This document shows, piece after piece, positions 1-8,295 of a stretch of 64,000 nucleotides of DNA. The notes under the pieces are model-generated. The model was not told where the DNA came from and did no database searches. It saw only the letters and a list, made by a program, of their open reading frames with translations. Source of the DNA: Caballeronia glebae (GTDB lineage: Bacteria > Pseudomonadota > Gammaproteobacteria > Burkholderiales > Burkholderiaceae); the NCBI RefSeq assembly GCF_001545035.1, contig NZ_FCOJ02000006.1:62001-126000 (forward strand), read 5' to 3'. Within the stretch, counting starts at the first letter, position 1; each line of letters opens with the position of its first letter. A program made the position numbers and the translations under genes.

Positions 1-636
1 GCGCTCGAAGGGCGTGAGCGGCCGACCATCGGGCTGCTCAATATCGGCGAAGAAGTCATCAAGGGCAACGAAACGATCAAGCGCGCGGGCGAACTCCTGC
101 GCGCGAGCACGCTCAACTTCTACGGTAACGTGGAAGGGAACGACATCTACAAGGGCACGACCGATGTCGTCGTATGCGACGGATTCGTCGGCAATGTCGC
201 GCTGAAGACCTCCGAAGGTCTCGCGAAGATGCTCGCCGATATGATCAAGGAAGAGTTCAGCCGCAACTTTGCCTCGAAGCTCATGGCGCTGGTCGCGCTG
301 CCCGTGCTGAAGCGCTTCAAGAAGCGTGTCGATCCGGCGCAATATAACGGCGCGGCCTTGCTCGGCCTGCGCGGGCTGGTCATCAAAAGTCACGGTTCGG
401 CCGAAGCCTTCGGGTTTGAATGGGCTATCAAACGCGGGTATGATGCCGTCAAAAATGGCGTGCTCGAACGCCTGGTGCGCGCGATGGAAGAGAACGCTCC
501 CGCCGCGCGCGAGGCGGAGGCGGACGTTCCCGCGTCGACGGTCGTGGATCAATCGATCCAGCAGGCCGCTTCACAGCCAAACTCGCAGCCGAACCCGCCG
601 GGCGAGTCCGGTCCTGCGCTACATTCGAAGGCATAA
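1..636 (+). CDS. plsX: Phosphate acyltransferase PlsX (C-terminal part; 5' end outside window)
   Basis: PlsX converts acyl-ACP and phosphate into acyl-phosphate, the donor used by PlsY in phosphatidic acid synthesis. The reading frame is open from base 1, so only the last 211 codons are visible. They include the family segments [24 protein letters not shown] and [14 protein letters not shown]. After the conserved domain (about base 500) there is a roughly 45-residue Ala/Pro/Gln-rich tail that the family core does not need. The stop TAA shares its last base with the fabH ATG, so the two are probably translationally coupled. Confidence 0.95.
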   Translation, partial: ALEGRERPTIGLLNIGEEVIKGNETIKRAGELLRASTLNFYGNVEGNDIYKGTTDVVVCDGFVGNVALKTSEGLAKMLADMIKEEFSRNFASKLMALVALPVLKRFKKRVDPAQYNGAALLGLRGLVIKSHGSAEAFGFEWAIKRGYDAVKNGVLERLVRAMEENAPAAREAEADVPASTVVDQSIQQAASQPNSQPNPPGESGPALHSKA

Positions 637-1625
637 TGGCTCAATCCAATCTTTACTCTCGCGTGCTTGGCACCGGCAGCTATCTGCCGTCCGAGCGTGT
701 CACGAATCAGGACTTGGCGGACCGTCTCGCGAAGCAGGGCGTCGAAACCAATGACGAATGGATCGTCGCGCGCACCGGCATTCACGCGCGTCATTTTGCA
801 GCAGCGGATCAAACCACGAGCGATCTCGCGCTGATCGCATCGCAGAAAGCGATCGAAGCGGCGGGCGTCGATCCGCAATCGATCGATCTGATCATCGTCG
901 CGACCTCCACGCCGGACTTCGTGTTTCCGAGCACCGCGTGCCTGCTGCAGAACAAGCTCGGCATCAAGAACAACGGCGCGGCCTTCGACCTGCAAGCGGT
1001 GTGCTCCGGCTTCGCCTATGGCGTCGCGACGGCGGACAGCTTCATTCGCAGCGGCCTGAACCGCACGGCGCTCGTCGTCGGCGCGGAGACGTTCTCGCGC
1101 ATCCTCGATTTCAACGATCGCACCACGTGCGTGCTGTTCGGCGATGGCGCGGGCGCGGTCGTGCTGCAGGCATCCGACGAACCGGGCGTGCTGTCGAGCG
1201 CGCTGCACGCGGACGGCAGCTATTCCGACATTCTCTGCACGCCGGGCAACGTGAACGGCGGCGTGGTTCAAGGCAGCGCGTTCCTGCACATGGACGGGCA
1301 GGCCGTGTTCAAGCTCGCGGTCAACGTGCTCGAAAAGGTCGCGCTCGAAGCGCTCGACAAGGCGAAGCTCACGGCGGAAGACATCGACTGGCTGATTCCG
1401 CATCAGGCCAATATCCGCATCATGCAAAGCACGGCGCGCAAGCTGCATCTGCCGGCGGAGCGCATGGTCGTGACGGTCGGCGAGCACGGCAACACGTCGG
1501 CGGCGTCGATTCCGCTCGCGCTCGACGTCGCGGTGCGCGACGGCCGCATCAAGCGCGGCGACAACATTCTCATCGAAGGCGTGGGCGGCGGCTTCACGTG
1601 GGGCGCGTCGGTCATCCGCTACTGA
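636..1625 (+). CDS. fabH: Beta-ketoacyl-ACP synthase III
   Basis: FabH starts fatty-acid synthesis by condensing acetyl-CoA with malonyl-ACP. The 329 residues match the normal family length. The catalytic triad is visible: Cys123 in QAVCSGF, His256 in IPHQAN and Asn286 in EHGNTSA. The glycine-rich end [15 protein letters not shown] is typical. The ATG overlaps the plsX stop by one base, and fabD follows after 131 bases, so it sits second in a plsX-fabH-fabD-fabG run. Confidence 0.97.
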   Translation: MAQSNLYSRVLGTGSYLPSERVTNQDLADRLAKQGVETNDEWIVARTGIHARHFAAADQTTSDLALIASQKAIEAAGVDPQSIDLIIVATSTPDFVFPSTACLLQNKLGIKNNGAAFDLQAVCSGFAYGVATADSFIRSGLNRTALVVGAETFSRILDFNDRTTCVLFGDGAGAVVLQASDEPGVLSSALHADGSYSDILCTPGNVNGGVVQGSAFLHMDGQAVFKLAVNVLEKVALEALDKAKLTAEDIDWLIPHQANIRIMQSTARKLHLPAERMVVTVGEHGNTSAASIPLALDVAVRDGRIKRGDNILIEGVGGGFTWGASVIRY

Positions 1626-1756
1626 TCGACTATCGATTCCCTCTACCCATTCGCAACTGATCCCTTCGTCACGACAGCCGCCGCGCGCCGTATGCGCGCG
1701 CGGCGCTTCGTCAGATACCGACGACATCGCGGATCATTCCAATCAACGAGGACGAT

Positions 1757-2689
1757 ATGAAATTTGCGTTCGTTTTCCCCGGACAAGGCTCGCAGTCCAT
1801 CGGCATGCTCAACGCATTCGCCGATCACGCCATCGTGCGCGAGACCGTGCAGCAGGCTTCCGACGCGCTCGGCCAGGATCTCGGCAAGTTGATCGCCGAA
1901 GGCCCGGCTGAAGACCTGAACCTGACGACGAACACGCAGCCCGTCATGCTGACGGCCGCGTATGCGATCTATCGCGTATGGGAAAAGGAAACGGGTCTGA
2001 AGCCCGCGCTCGTCGCCGGCCACAGCCTCGGCGAGTACACCGCGCTGGTCGCGGCGGGCGCGCTCGCGTTCGCGGACGCGGTGCCGCTCGTGCGCTTTCG
2101 TGCGCAGGCGATGCAAAACGCGGTTCCGGTTGGCGTTGGCGGCATGGCGGCGATTCTCGGTCTCGACGACGACACCGTGCGCGCCGTGTGCGCGGAGGCA
2201 TCGTCGGCGGGCGTCGTCGAAGCGGTGAACTTCAATGCGCCCGCGCAGGTGGTCATCGCCGGTTCGAAGGCGGCCGTGGAGAAGGCGTGCGAAGTGGCGA
2301 AGGCGAAGGGCGCAAAGCGCGCGTTGCCGCTGCCGGTTTCCGCGCCGTTTCATTCGTCGCTGCTCAAGCCCGCATCGGATCAATTGCGCGACTATCTCGC
2401 CAAGGTCGAGATCAAGGCGCCGCAGATTCCGCTGATCAATAACATCGATGTCGCGATCGTCAACGATCCTGCCGCGATCAAGGACGCGCTGGTGCGTCAG
2501 GCGGCGGGTCCCGTGCGCTGGGTCGAATGCGTTCAGGCGATGGCGAAAGACGGCGTCACGCACATCGTCGAATGCGGTCCGGGCAAGGTGCTCGCGGGTC
2601 TGACGAAGCGCATCGACGGCAGTCTCGTCGGCGGCTCGATTTTCGATCCGGCATCGCTCGAAGAAACGCGCAAACTGATCGCTGCGTGA
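1757..2689 (+). CDS. fabD: Malonyl-CoA:ACP transacylase
   Basis: FabD moves malonyl from CoA to ACP and so supplies FabH and FabF with extender units. The 310-residue protein opens with FPGQGSQ, has the nucleophile Ser90 in GHSLGEY and the partner His199 in APFHSS, and ends with the VECGPGKVLAGL motif. An AACGAGGACGAT purine-rich stretch precedes the ATG. It lies between fabH and fabG in the usual order, with 23 bases to fabG. Confidence 0.97.
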   Translation: MKFAFVFPGQGSQSIGMLNAFADHAIVRETVQQASDALGQDLGKLIAEGPAEDLNLTTNTQPVMLTAAYAIYRVWEKETGLKPALVAGHSLGEYTALVAAGALAFADAVPLVRFRAQAMQNAVPVGVGGMAAILGLDDDTVRAVCAEASSAGVVEAVNFNAPAQVVIAGSKAAVEKACEVAKAKGAKRALPLPVSAPFHSSLLKPASDQLRDYLAKVEIKAPQIPLINNIDVAIVNDPAAIKDALVRQAAGPVRWVECVQAMAKDGVTHIVECGPGKVLAGLTKRIDGSLVGGSIFDPASLEETRKLIAA

Positions 2690-2712
2690 TCGCTGGATAA
2701 GGGAAGAAAAAC

Positions 2713-3453
2713 ATGAGCCTCGAAAATCAGGTAGCAATCGTCACGGGCGCGTCGCGTGGCATCGGACGCGCGATCGCGCTCGAACTCGCGAAGCAGGGCG
2801 CGACGGTCATCGGCACGGCGACGAGCGAAAGCGGCGCGGCGGGCATCAGCGAAGCGTTGCAGCAGGCGGGCGGCAAGGGCCGTGGCGCGGTGCTGAACGT
2901 GAACGACGCCGCCGCGGCGGATGCCTTCATCGACGGCATCGTCAAGGAATTCGGCACGCTGAACGTGCTCGTCAACAACGCGGGCATCACGAAGGATCAA
3001 CTCGCGATGCGCATGAAGGACGACGAGTTCGACGCCGTCATCGACACCAATCTGCGCGCGGTGTTCCGCCTCTCTCGCGCCGTGCTGCGCCCGATGATGA
3101 AGGCGCGCGGCGGCCGCATCATCAACATCACGTCGGTGGTGGGTTCGTCGGGTAATCCCGGCCAGGCCAACTACGCGGCGGCGAAGGCTGGCGTCGCCGG
3201 CATGACGCGCGCGCTCGCGCGGGAAATCGGCAGCCGCGGCATCACCGTGAACTGCATCGCGCCGGGTTTCATCGACACGGACATGACCAAGGTTCTGCCG
3301 GAAGAGCAGCGCACCGCGCTCACCGCGTCTATCCCACTTGGCCGACTGGGCGCGCCCGAAGATATCGCGCATGCTGTGGCGTTCCTGGCCTCGCCGTTTG
3401 CCGGCTACATCACCGGCACGACGCTGCACGTGAACGGCGGCATGTACATGTAA
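2713..3453 (+). CDS. fabG: 3-oxoacyl-ACP reductase
   Basis: FabG is the NADPH-dependent reductase for the first reductive step of each elongation cycle. The short-chain dehydrogenase features are all present in 246 residues: nucleotide-binding TGASRGIG (11-18), NNAG (88-91), and the catalytic Ser141, Tyr154 and Lys158 (YAAAK). The C terminus TTLHVNGGMYM is the classic FabG ending. A GGGAAGAAAAAC stretch upstream serves as ribosome site. Confidence 0.97.
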   Translation: MSLENQVAIVTGASRGIGRAIALELAKQGATVIGTATSESGAAGISEALQQAGGKGRGAVLNVNDAAAADAFIDGIVKEFGTLNVLVNNAGITKDQLAMRMKDDEFDAVIDTNLRAVFRLSRAVLRPMMKARGGRIINITSVVGSSGNPGQANYAAAKAGVAGMTRALAREIGSRGITVNCIAPGFIDTDMTKVLPEEQRTALTASIPLGRLGAPEDIAHAVAFLASPFAGYITGTTLHVNGGMYM

Positions 3454-3702
3454 GGCCTTAATAGGCATTTCGCAGAATTTCGCTTAATATCCGCGCCGGA
3501 ACGGGCGCGCAAAATGCTCGAAGCAGCATCGTGCGCCCCGCTTCGCGCGGCAGTGAAGAATCGATGTAACGCCGACAGCCACCCGCCTGATGAAGGGCGC
3601 GGCACGGCAGAGCATGGAACTGACGCGTCGTATTTTGCGGGTCTAAACCTGATAAAATGCGCGCACTCGTATTTTTGAACTTTTTTTCCCTCGGAGGGCT
3701 GC

Positions 3703-3942
3703 ATGGACAACATCGAACAGCGCGTGAAGAAGATCGTCGCCGAACAACTGGGCGTGGCGGAAGCCGAAATCAAGAACGAAGCATCGTTCGTGAACGATCT
3801 GGGCGCTGACTCGCTCGATACGGTCGAACTCGTGATGGCGCTGGAAGACGAATTCGGCATGGAAATTCCCGATGAAGAGGCCGAAAAGATCACCACGGTT
3901 CAGCAAGCGATCGACTACGCTCGCGCGAACGTCAAGGCCTAA
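3703..3942 (+). CDS. acpP: Acyl carrier protein
   Basis: AcpP carries growing acyl chains on a 4'-phosphopantetheine arm. The 79-residue acidic protein has the attachment site Ser37 in GADSLDT. A strong CTCGGAGGG ribosome site lies just upstream. The 249-base gap after fabG is more AT-rich near 3650 (GATAAAAT), which hints at its own promoter, and a hairpin terminator separates it from fabF. That fits the need for far more AcpP than enzyme. AcpS, which activates it, is at 16899 in this window. Confidence 0.97.
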
Positions 3943-4007
3943 GGCCGGACGCGCCAGCGACTCATCGCTCAATCAGCCGATGCATCGTCGCTGCGAACCG
4001 ATTTGAC

Positions 4008-4059
4008 AGCCACAGGGCACACAGGGCGGTTTCCTGTGGCCACTGTGGCTTTTGTTTTT
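4008..4059 (+). terminator. Terminator or attenuator between acpP and fabF
   Basis: AGCCACAG (4008-4015) pairs with CTGTGGCT (4043-4050), with further CCACAGG/CCTGTGG pairing inside, and is followed by TTTGTTTTT. It probably ends most acpP transcripts and lets a fraction read into fabF. Confidence 0.75.
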
Positions 4060-4085
4060 CGTCATTCTATGGATAAGGGGTTACC

Positions 4086-5324
4086 GTGAGCCGTCGTCGA
4101 GTTGTTGTTACAGGCCTGGGGCTCGTTTCGCCTGTCGGCAATACTGTTGCCGACGGCTGGGCCAATCTGGTCGCGGGCAAGTCGGGCATCGCCAATATCA
4201 CGAAGTTCGACGCAACGAACTTTTCCACGCGTTTCGCCGGCGAGGTGAAGGGCTTCAACATCGAAGACTACATGCCCGCCAAAGAGGCGCGCCATATGGA
4301 TACCTTCATCCATTTTGGCTTCGCGGCGGGCGTTCAGGCCATGCAGGACAGCGGCCTCGAAATCACCGATGAAAACTCGGAGCGCGTGGGCGTCGTGGTC
4401 GGTTCGGGCATCGGCGGTCTGCCGATGATCGAAATCACGCAGACCGAGTTGCTCAATCGCGGTCCGCGCCGCATTTCGCCTTTCTTCGTGCCGGCGTCGA
4501 TCATCAACATGATCTCCGGCCATCTGTCGATCCGCTTCGGGCTGAAAGGCCCGAACCTGTCGATGGTCACGGCCTGCACCACCGGCCTGCACTGCATCGG
4601 CGAGGCATCGCGCCTGATCGAATACGGCGACGCGGACGTCATGATCGCGGGCGGCGCGGAAGCCACGGTTTCCCCGCTCGGCATCGGCGGTTTCGCGGCG
4701 GCGCGTGCACTGTCGCAGCGTAACGACGATCCTGCGACGGCGAGCCGTCCGTGGGACACCGACCGTGACGGCTTCGTGCTCGGCGAAGGCGCGGGCGTGA
4801 TGGTGCTCGAAGAGTACGAGCACGCGAAAAAGCGCGGTGCGAGGATTTACGCGGAAGTGCTCGGCTACGGCATGAGCGGCGACGCGTATCACATGACCGC
4901 ACCGCCGGAAGACGGCGACGGCGGCCGCCGCGCGATGGTCAACGCGATGAAGAACGCGCGCATCAACCCCGACGAAGTGAACTACGTCAACGCGCACGGT
5001 ACGTCGACGCCGCTCGGCGACATCGCGGAGACGATCGGCATCACGCGCGCGCTCGGGGATCACGCAAAGAAGGTCGTGGTGAACTCCACCAAGTCGATGA
5101 CCGGCCATCTGCTGGGCGGCGCGGGCGGCCTGGAGTCGGTGTTCACCGTGCTGGCGCTCCACAATCAGGTGTCGCCGCCGACCATCAACATCTTCAACCA
5201 GGATCCGAAGTGCGACCTGGACTACTGCGCGAACACCGCGCGGGAGATGAAGATCGACGTGGCGGTGAAGAACTCGTTCGGCTTCGGCGGCACGAACGGC
5301 TCGCTCGTCTTCAAGCGCTACTGA
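4086..5324 (+). CDS. fabF: Beta-ketoacyl-ACP synthase II
   Basis: FabF carries out the elongation condensations and favours C16 to C18 in family members. It has 412 residues with catalytic Cys164 (TACTTG), His304 (NAHGTSTP) and His341 (GHLLGGAGG). The end [14 protein letters not shown] is normal. The start ATG at 4086 is actually GTG by base reading (GTGAGCCGTCGT), preceded by AAGGGG. It follows the acpP terminator by 26 bases and precedes the YgfX-like gene by 32 bases. Confidence 0.96.
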   Translation: MSRRRVVVTGLGLVSPVGNTVADGWANLVAGKSGIANITKFDATNFSTRFAGEVKGFNIEDYMPAKEARHMDTFIHFGFAAGVQAMQDSGLEITDENSERVGVVVGSGIGGLPMIEITQTELLNRGPRRISPFFVPASIINMISGHLSIRFGLKGPNLSMVTACTTGLHCIGEASRLIEYGDADVMIAGGAEATVSPLGIGGFAAARALSQRNDDPATASRPWDTDRDGFVLGEGAGVMVLEEYEHAKKRGARIYAEVLGYGMSGDAYHMTAPPEDGDGGRRAMVNAMKNARINPDEVNYVNAHGTSTPLGDIAETIGITRALGDHAKKVVVNSTKSMTGHLLGGAGGLESVFTVLALHNQVSPPTINIFNQDPKCDLDYCANTAREMKIDVAVKNSFGFGGTNGSLVFKRY

Positions 5325-5356
5325 GCACGACGCGCTCGTCAGCACGGGGAATCGAT

Positions 5357-5812
5357 ATGACGAGCGTATGTGTGGATCGGCCGCATTGTGACGCAGGCGT
5401 CGCAATGCGGCCGTCGCGTTTCTTGGCGGGTGCGATGCTCGGGTTCATCGGCGTCGCGGGTGCGGCGGTGTTCCAGTGCGTTTTCGCGCATGCGGAGCAC
5501 GCCGGGCATGCCGCCGTGGCCTGCGCGGTTACGCTGGCGGCGCTCGGGCTGGCGTCCTGTCGCTGGATGCGCGCGCAGCCATCGGCCATCGGTCTCCTTT
5601 CCGACGGCCTCGCGCTCTGGAGCCGGAGCGGCGAGATGCGGCACACTCGCATCGCGGGATGCGCGCAATGGAGCGGGCGCCTGCTCGCGCTGACGCTTCT
5701 CGACACGCGCGGGCGACGCGAATCGCTCCTCGTCGCCGCAGATTCCGTCGATGCCGATACCTTTCGCCAGCTTTCAGTCCAGGCTCGCCGCGCGGCGGCG
5801 TCGCACCTGTAA
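5357..5812 (+). CDS. YgfX (CptA)-like small inner-membrane protein
   Basis: This 151-residue protein has two hydrophobic segments near the N terminus (about 22-42 and 50-68), then a cytoplasmic domain. The second half lines up with E. coli YgfX as I remember it: IGLLSDG, a central Trp, and VAADSVDADTFRQL against its AADSMD segment. In E. coli YgfX is paired with SdhE and was described as a toxin acting on cell division; no sdhE is nearby here. A GGGGAA site 6-7 bases before the ATG at 5357 supports this start; a second in-frame ATG at 5405 lies inside a strong hairpin. It sits between fabF and rpoE. The family call is by eye and the function is not known. Confidence 0.62.
   Translation: MTSVCVDRPHCDAGVAMRPSRFLAGAMLGFIGVAGAAVFQCVFAHAEHAGHAAVACAVTLAALGLASCRWMRAQPSAIGLLSDGLALWSRSGEMRHTRIAGCAQWSGRLLALTLLDTRGRRESLLVAADSVDADTFRQLSVQARRAAASHL
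5378..5413 (+). repeat. 16-bp inverted repeat with 4-base loop
   Basis: The arms 5378-5393 (CGGCCGCATTGTGACG) and 5398-5413 pair over 16 positions with one U-G wobble and a CAGG loop. It covers codons 8 to 19 of the YgfX-like gene and includes its alternative ATG at 5405. There is no T-run, so it is not a standard intrinsic terminator. Confidence 0.85.
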
Positions 5813-5907
5813 CGACTGTAACGGCGCATGAGCGTTCCGGCTGCCTTACAGGCGGTAACGCTACAATAGCCGTCCGCGCAATACCCCAAGTCAAACGGAT
5901 TTCCCAG

Positions 5908-6507
5908 GTGAGCGAAAAAGAAATCGACCAATTGCTGGTCGAGCGTGTTCAGAAGGGCGACAAGGCCGCGTTCGAACTGCTGGTCGCCAAATACCAGCGC
6001 AAGATCATTCGACTGATCTCGCGCCTCGTGCGCGACCCCGCCGAGGTCGAGGACGTCGCCCAGGACGCCTTTATCAAGGCCTACCGCGCGCTGCCGCAGT
6101 TTCGCGGCGAATCGGCGTTCTATACCTGGCTCTACCGGATTGCCGTGAACACGGCAAAGAACTATCTTGCGACTCAAGGCCGCCGCGCTCCCACTTCTAC
6201 CGAAGCCGATGCAGAAGAAGCGGAAACTTTCTCCGACGCAGACCAACTAAGGGATATCAACACGCCCGAGTCGATGTTGATGAGCAAGCAGATCGCTCAG
6301 ACTGTCAACGCCGCGATGGCGTTGCTGCCCGAGGAATTGCGCACCGCCATCACGCTTCGGGAGATTGAAGGACTGAGTTACGAGGAAATCGCCGAAATGA
6401 TGAATTGCCCCATCGGCACCGTCAGATCGAGAATTTTTCGTGCTCGCGAGGCCATTGCGGCAAAATTGCGTCCATTGTTGGACACTCCCGAAGGCAAGCG
6501 CTGGTAA
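5908..6507 (+). CDS. rpoE: RNA polymerase sigma-E factor (RpoE/AlgU)
   Basis: This extracytoplasmic-function sigma factor directs the envelope-stress regulon. The 199 residues carry region 2 (RLVRDPAEVEDVAQDAFIKAYRALPQF) and region 4 (LREIEGLSYEEIAEMMNCPIGTVRSRIFRAR). I chose GTG 5908 (SEKEIDQLLV) because it matches the known start of beta-proteobacterial RpoE; an open frame continues upstream but is not conserved in character. The following genes rseA, mucB and mucD are its regulators, which makes the identity firm. Confidence 0.95.
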   Translation: MSEKEIDQLLVERVQKGDKAAFELLVAKYQRKIIRLISRLVRDPAEVEDVAQDAFIKAYRALPQFRGESAFYTWLYRIAVNTAKNYLATQGRRAPTSTEADAEEAETFSDADQLRDINTPESMLMSKQIAQTVNAAMALLPEELRTAITLREIEGLSYEEIAEMMNCPIGTVRSRIFRAREAIAAKLRPLLDTPEGKRW

Positions 6508-6586
6508 GCGGCGCAATCCTCGGGGCAGGGACGCGATATCTGGGTTGGTGGTGTCACAACGGGATGTGGTCAAGATGGGGAGCATC

Positions 6587-7225
6587 ATGGGGTCGGTCTC
6601 GATGCAAAATCAAACACAGGCGGGTTTGCGCGGCGAACGCATGTCGGCGTTCGTCGACGGTGAATCGCTCGACGAAATTGGCAGCATCGGCCAGTTTCTC
6701 GCGGACCTGAAAGGCGACGAACGCGCCGCGTGGTCGGAATATCACCTGATCGGCGACGCCATGCGCTCCGACGATCTCGCGGTGGACCCGGCGCGCAGCA
6801 GAGCGTTCATGGCGGCATTCTCTGCTCGCTTCGAGGCCGAGGCGCACGTGCTTGCGCCGGCCGCGCTGCCGGCTGTTGCGGCGAAAGCGCGGGGCGGCGC
6901 GTTGCTCCGTCGCGTCATGCCGGCCTTTGCGGTTGCCGCGGCCGCCGCCACGCTGACGTGGATCGTCGTGCCGCAACTGCAAGGCGTCGATCGCCACGGC
7001 GGTACGCAGGTCGCAAGCGTCGCACCGGCGGATTCGTCGATGCAACGCGTGGCGCTCGCGTCGGTGCCGGAGGCGACCACGCGCACACCGATCGTCGAAG
7101 CGAACATCATCCGCGACGCGAATCTCGATCAATACCTCGAAGCGCATCAGCAGTTCTCCCAGCAGCCCGCGATGCCCGGTTCGATGCCCCTGATTCGCGC
7201 GGCAGCTATAACGCAAGGCCAATAA
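6587..7225 (+). CDS. rseA: Anti-sigma-E factor RseA
   Basis: RseA holds RpoE inactive at the inner membrane until it is cleaved under stress. The cytoplasmic N-terminal anti-sigma domain is seen in MSAFVDGESLDEIG and WSEYHLIGDAMRSDDL. A transmembrane segment lies around residues 108-126 (PAFAVAAAAATLTWIVV), followed by a periplasmic part. The start is uncertain: ATGs at 6575, 6587 and 6602 are in frame. 6587 is preceded by GGGGAG at short spacing and is used here, giving 212 residues. mucB follows after four bases. Confidence 0.9.
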   Translation: MGSVSMQNQTQAGLRGERMSAFVDGESLDEIGSIGQFLADLKGDERAAWSEYHLIGDAMRSDDLAVDPARSRAFMAAFSARFEAEAHVLAPAALPAVAAKARGGALLRRVMPAFAVAAAAATLTWIVVPQLQGVDRHGGTQVASVAPADSSMQRVALASVPEATTRTPIVEANIIRDANLDQYLEAHQQFSQQPAMPGSMPLIRAAAITQGQ

Positions 7226-7229
7226 TTAG

Positions 7230-8273
7230 ATGCTGAGTGTGCGGTTGAATAAAACAGGATACTGGGGGCGGCTGCCGGCGTTGATGCTCTGCGCAGCCGC
7301 GTTGTTGACGGCGGCAAAGAGCTCATTCGCTCAGCAAGACGATCCCGCCGTTGCTCGCAAAACAGCCGCCGCTCTGCTAAACCGCATCCACGAAGCGGCC
7401 CAGCAGCAAAATTTCGAGGGCACGTTCGTCTATCAGCGCGGCGCGACGGTGCAGTCGTCGCGTATCACGCATGTCGCGACCCGTAGCGACGGCGAATACG
7501 AATCGCTCGAAAGTCTCGATGGCGCACCGCGCAAGATGCTGCGCCACGACGACGACATGTTCACCTTCGTACCGGAGCGCCATCTGCTCGTGGTCGAGCA
7601 TCGGCAAAATCGGGATTCGTTCCCGGCGCTGCTGTCGACGAGCGGCGATCAGGTGCTCTCGGTCTACGAGCCGAAGCTATTGGGCACGGACCGCGTAGCC
7701 GGCATCGAAAGCCAGGTGCTGGAGCTCGATCCGAAAGATTCCTATCGTTTTGCCTACAAGCTGTGGGCCGACGCGAAAACCGGCTTGCTGCTGCGCGCCC
7801 AGACGCTCGATCCGGACGGGCAAGTGCTGGAACAACTCTCTTTCTCGCAGGTACGTATTGGCGGGCCGATCGACAAGGCGCCCATTGCGAACGGCATTCG
7901 CAGCACGTCGGGCTGGACCGTGGTGCGGCCGCCGGTGCAGCCGGTCGACATGGCGGCGCAGGGCTGGCAACTGACGCCGAATATCGCCGGGTTTCGCAAG
8001 ATTCGCGAACTCCGCCGTCCGATGGCGTCGAGCCAGCAGGGCCAGCCGCCGATTCCGGTCGATCAGGCCGTGTTCTCCGACGGCCTCGCGACGATCTCGG
8101 TTTTTGTCGAGCCGGTGGAGAAAAATACGCGCAAGGAAGGCGCGGGTAATAGCGGGGCGACGCACGTACTAGTGAAGCGTCGCGGGGATTTCTGGATTAC
8201 CTTGCTGGGTGAAGTGCCGCAAGCCACATTGCAGCAATTTGCTTCTACCATAGAATACAAGCCTTCCAAGTAA
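7230..8273 (+). CDS. mucB: Sigma-E regulatory protein MucB/RseB
   Basis: MucB is a periplasmic lipid-sensing protein that binds RseA and protects it from cleavage. The 347 residues begin with a signal peptide ending near SSFAQQ. The LolA-like fold is suggested by FEGTFVYQRG and the RKMLRHDDDMFTFVPE segment, and the C-terminal domain by GWQLTPNIAGFRKI. It follows rseA by four bases and precedes mucD by 22, so the three form one operon with rpoE. Confidence 0.93.
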   Translation: MLSVRLNKTGYWGRLPALMLCAAALLTAAKSSFAQQDDPAVARKTAAALLNRIHEAAQQQNFEGTFVYQRGATVQSSRITHVATRSDGEYESLESLDGAPRKMLRHDDDMFTFVPERHLLVVEHRQNRDSFPALLSTSGDQVLSVYEPKLLGTDRVAGIESQVLELDPKDSYRFAYKLWADAKTGLLLRAQTLDPDGQVLEQLSFSQVRIGGPIDKAPIANGIRSTSGWTVVRPPVQPVDMAAQGWQLTPNIAGFRKIRELRRPMASSQQGQPPIPVDQAVFSDGLATISVFVEPVEKNTRKEGAGNSGATHVLVKRRGDFWITLLGEVPQATLQQFASTIEYKPSK

Positions 8274-8295
8274 TCCAGATCCCGGCCCCCAACCT

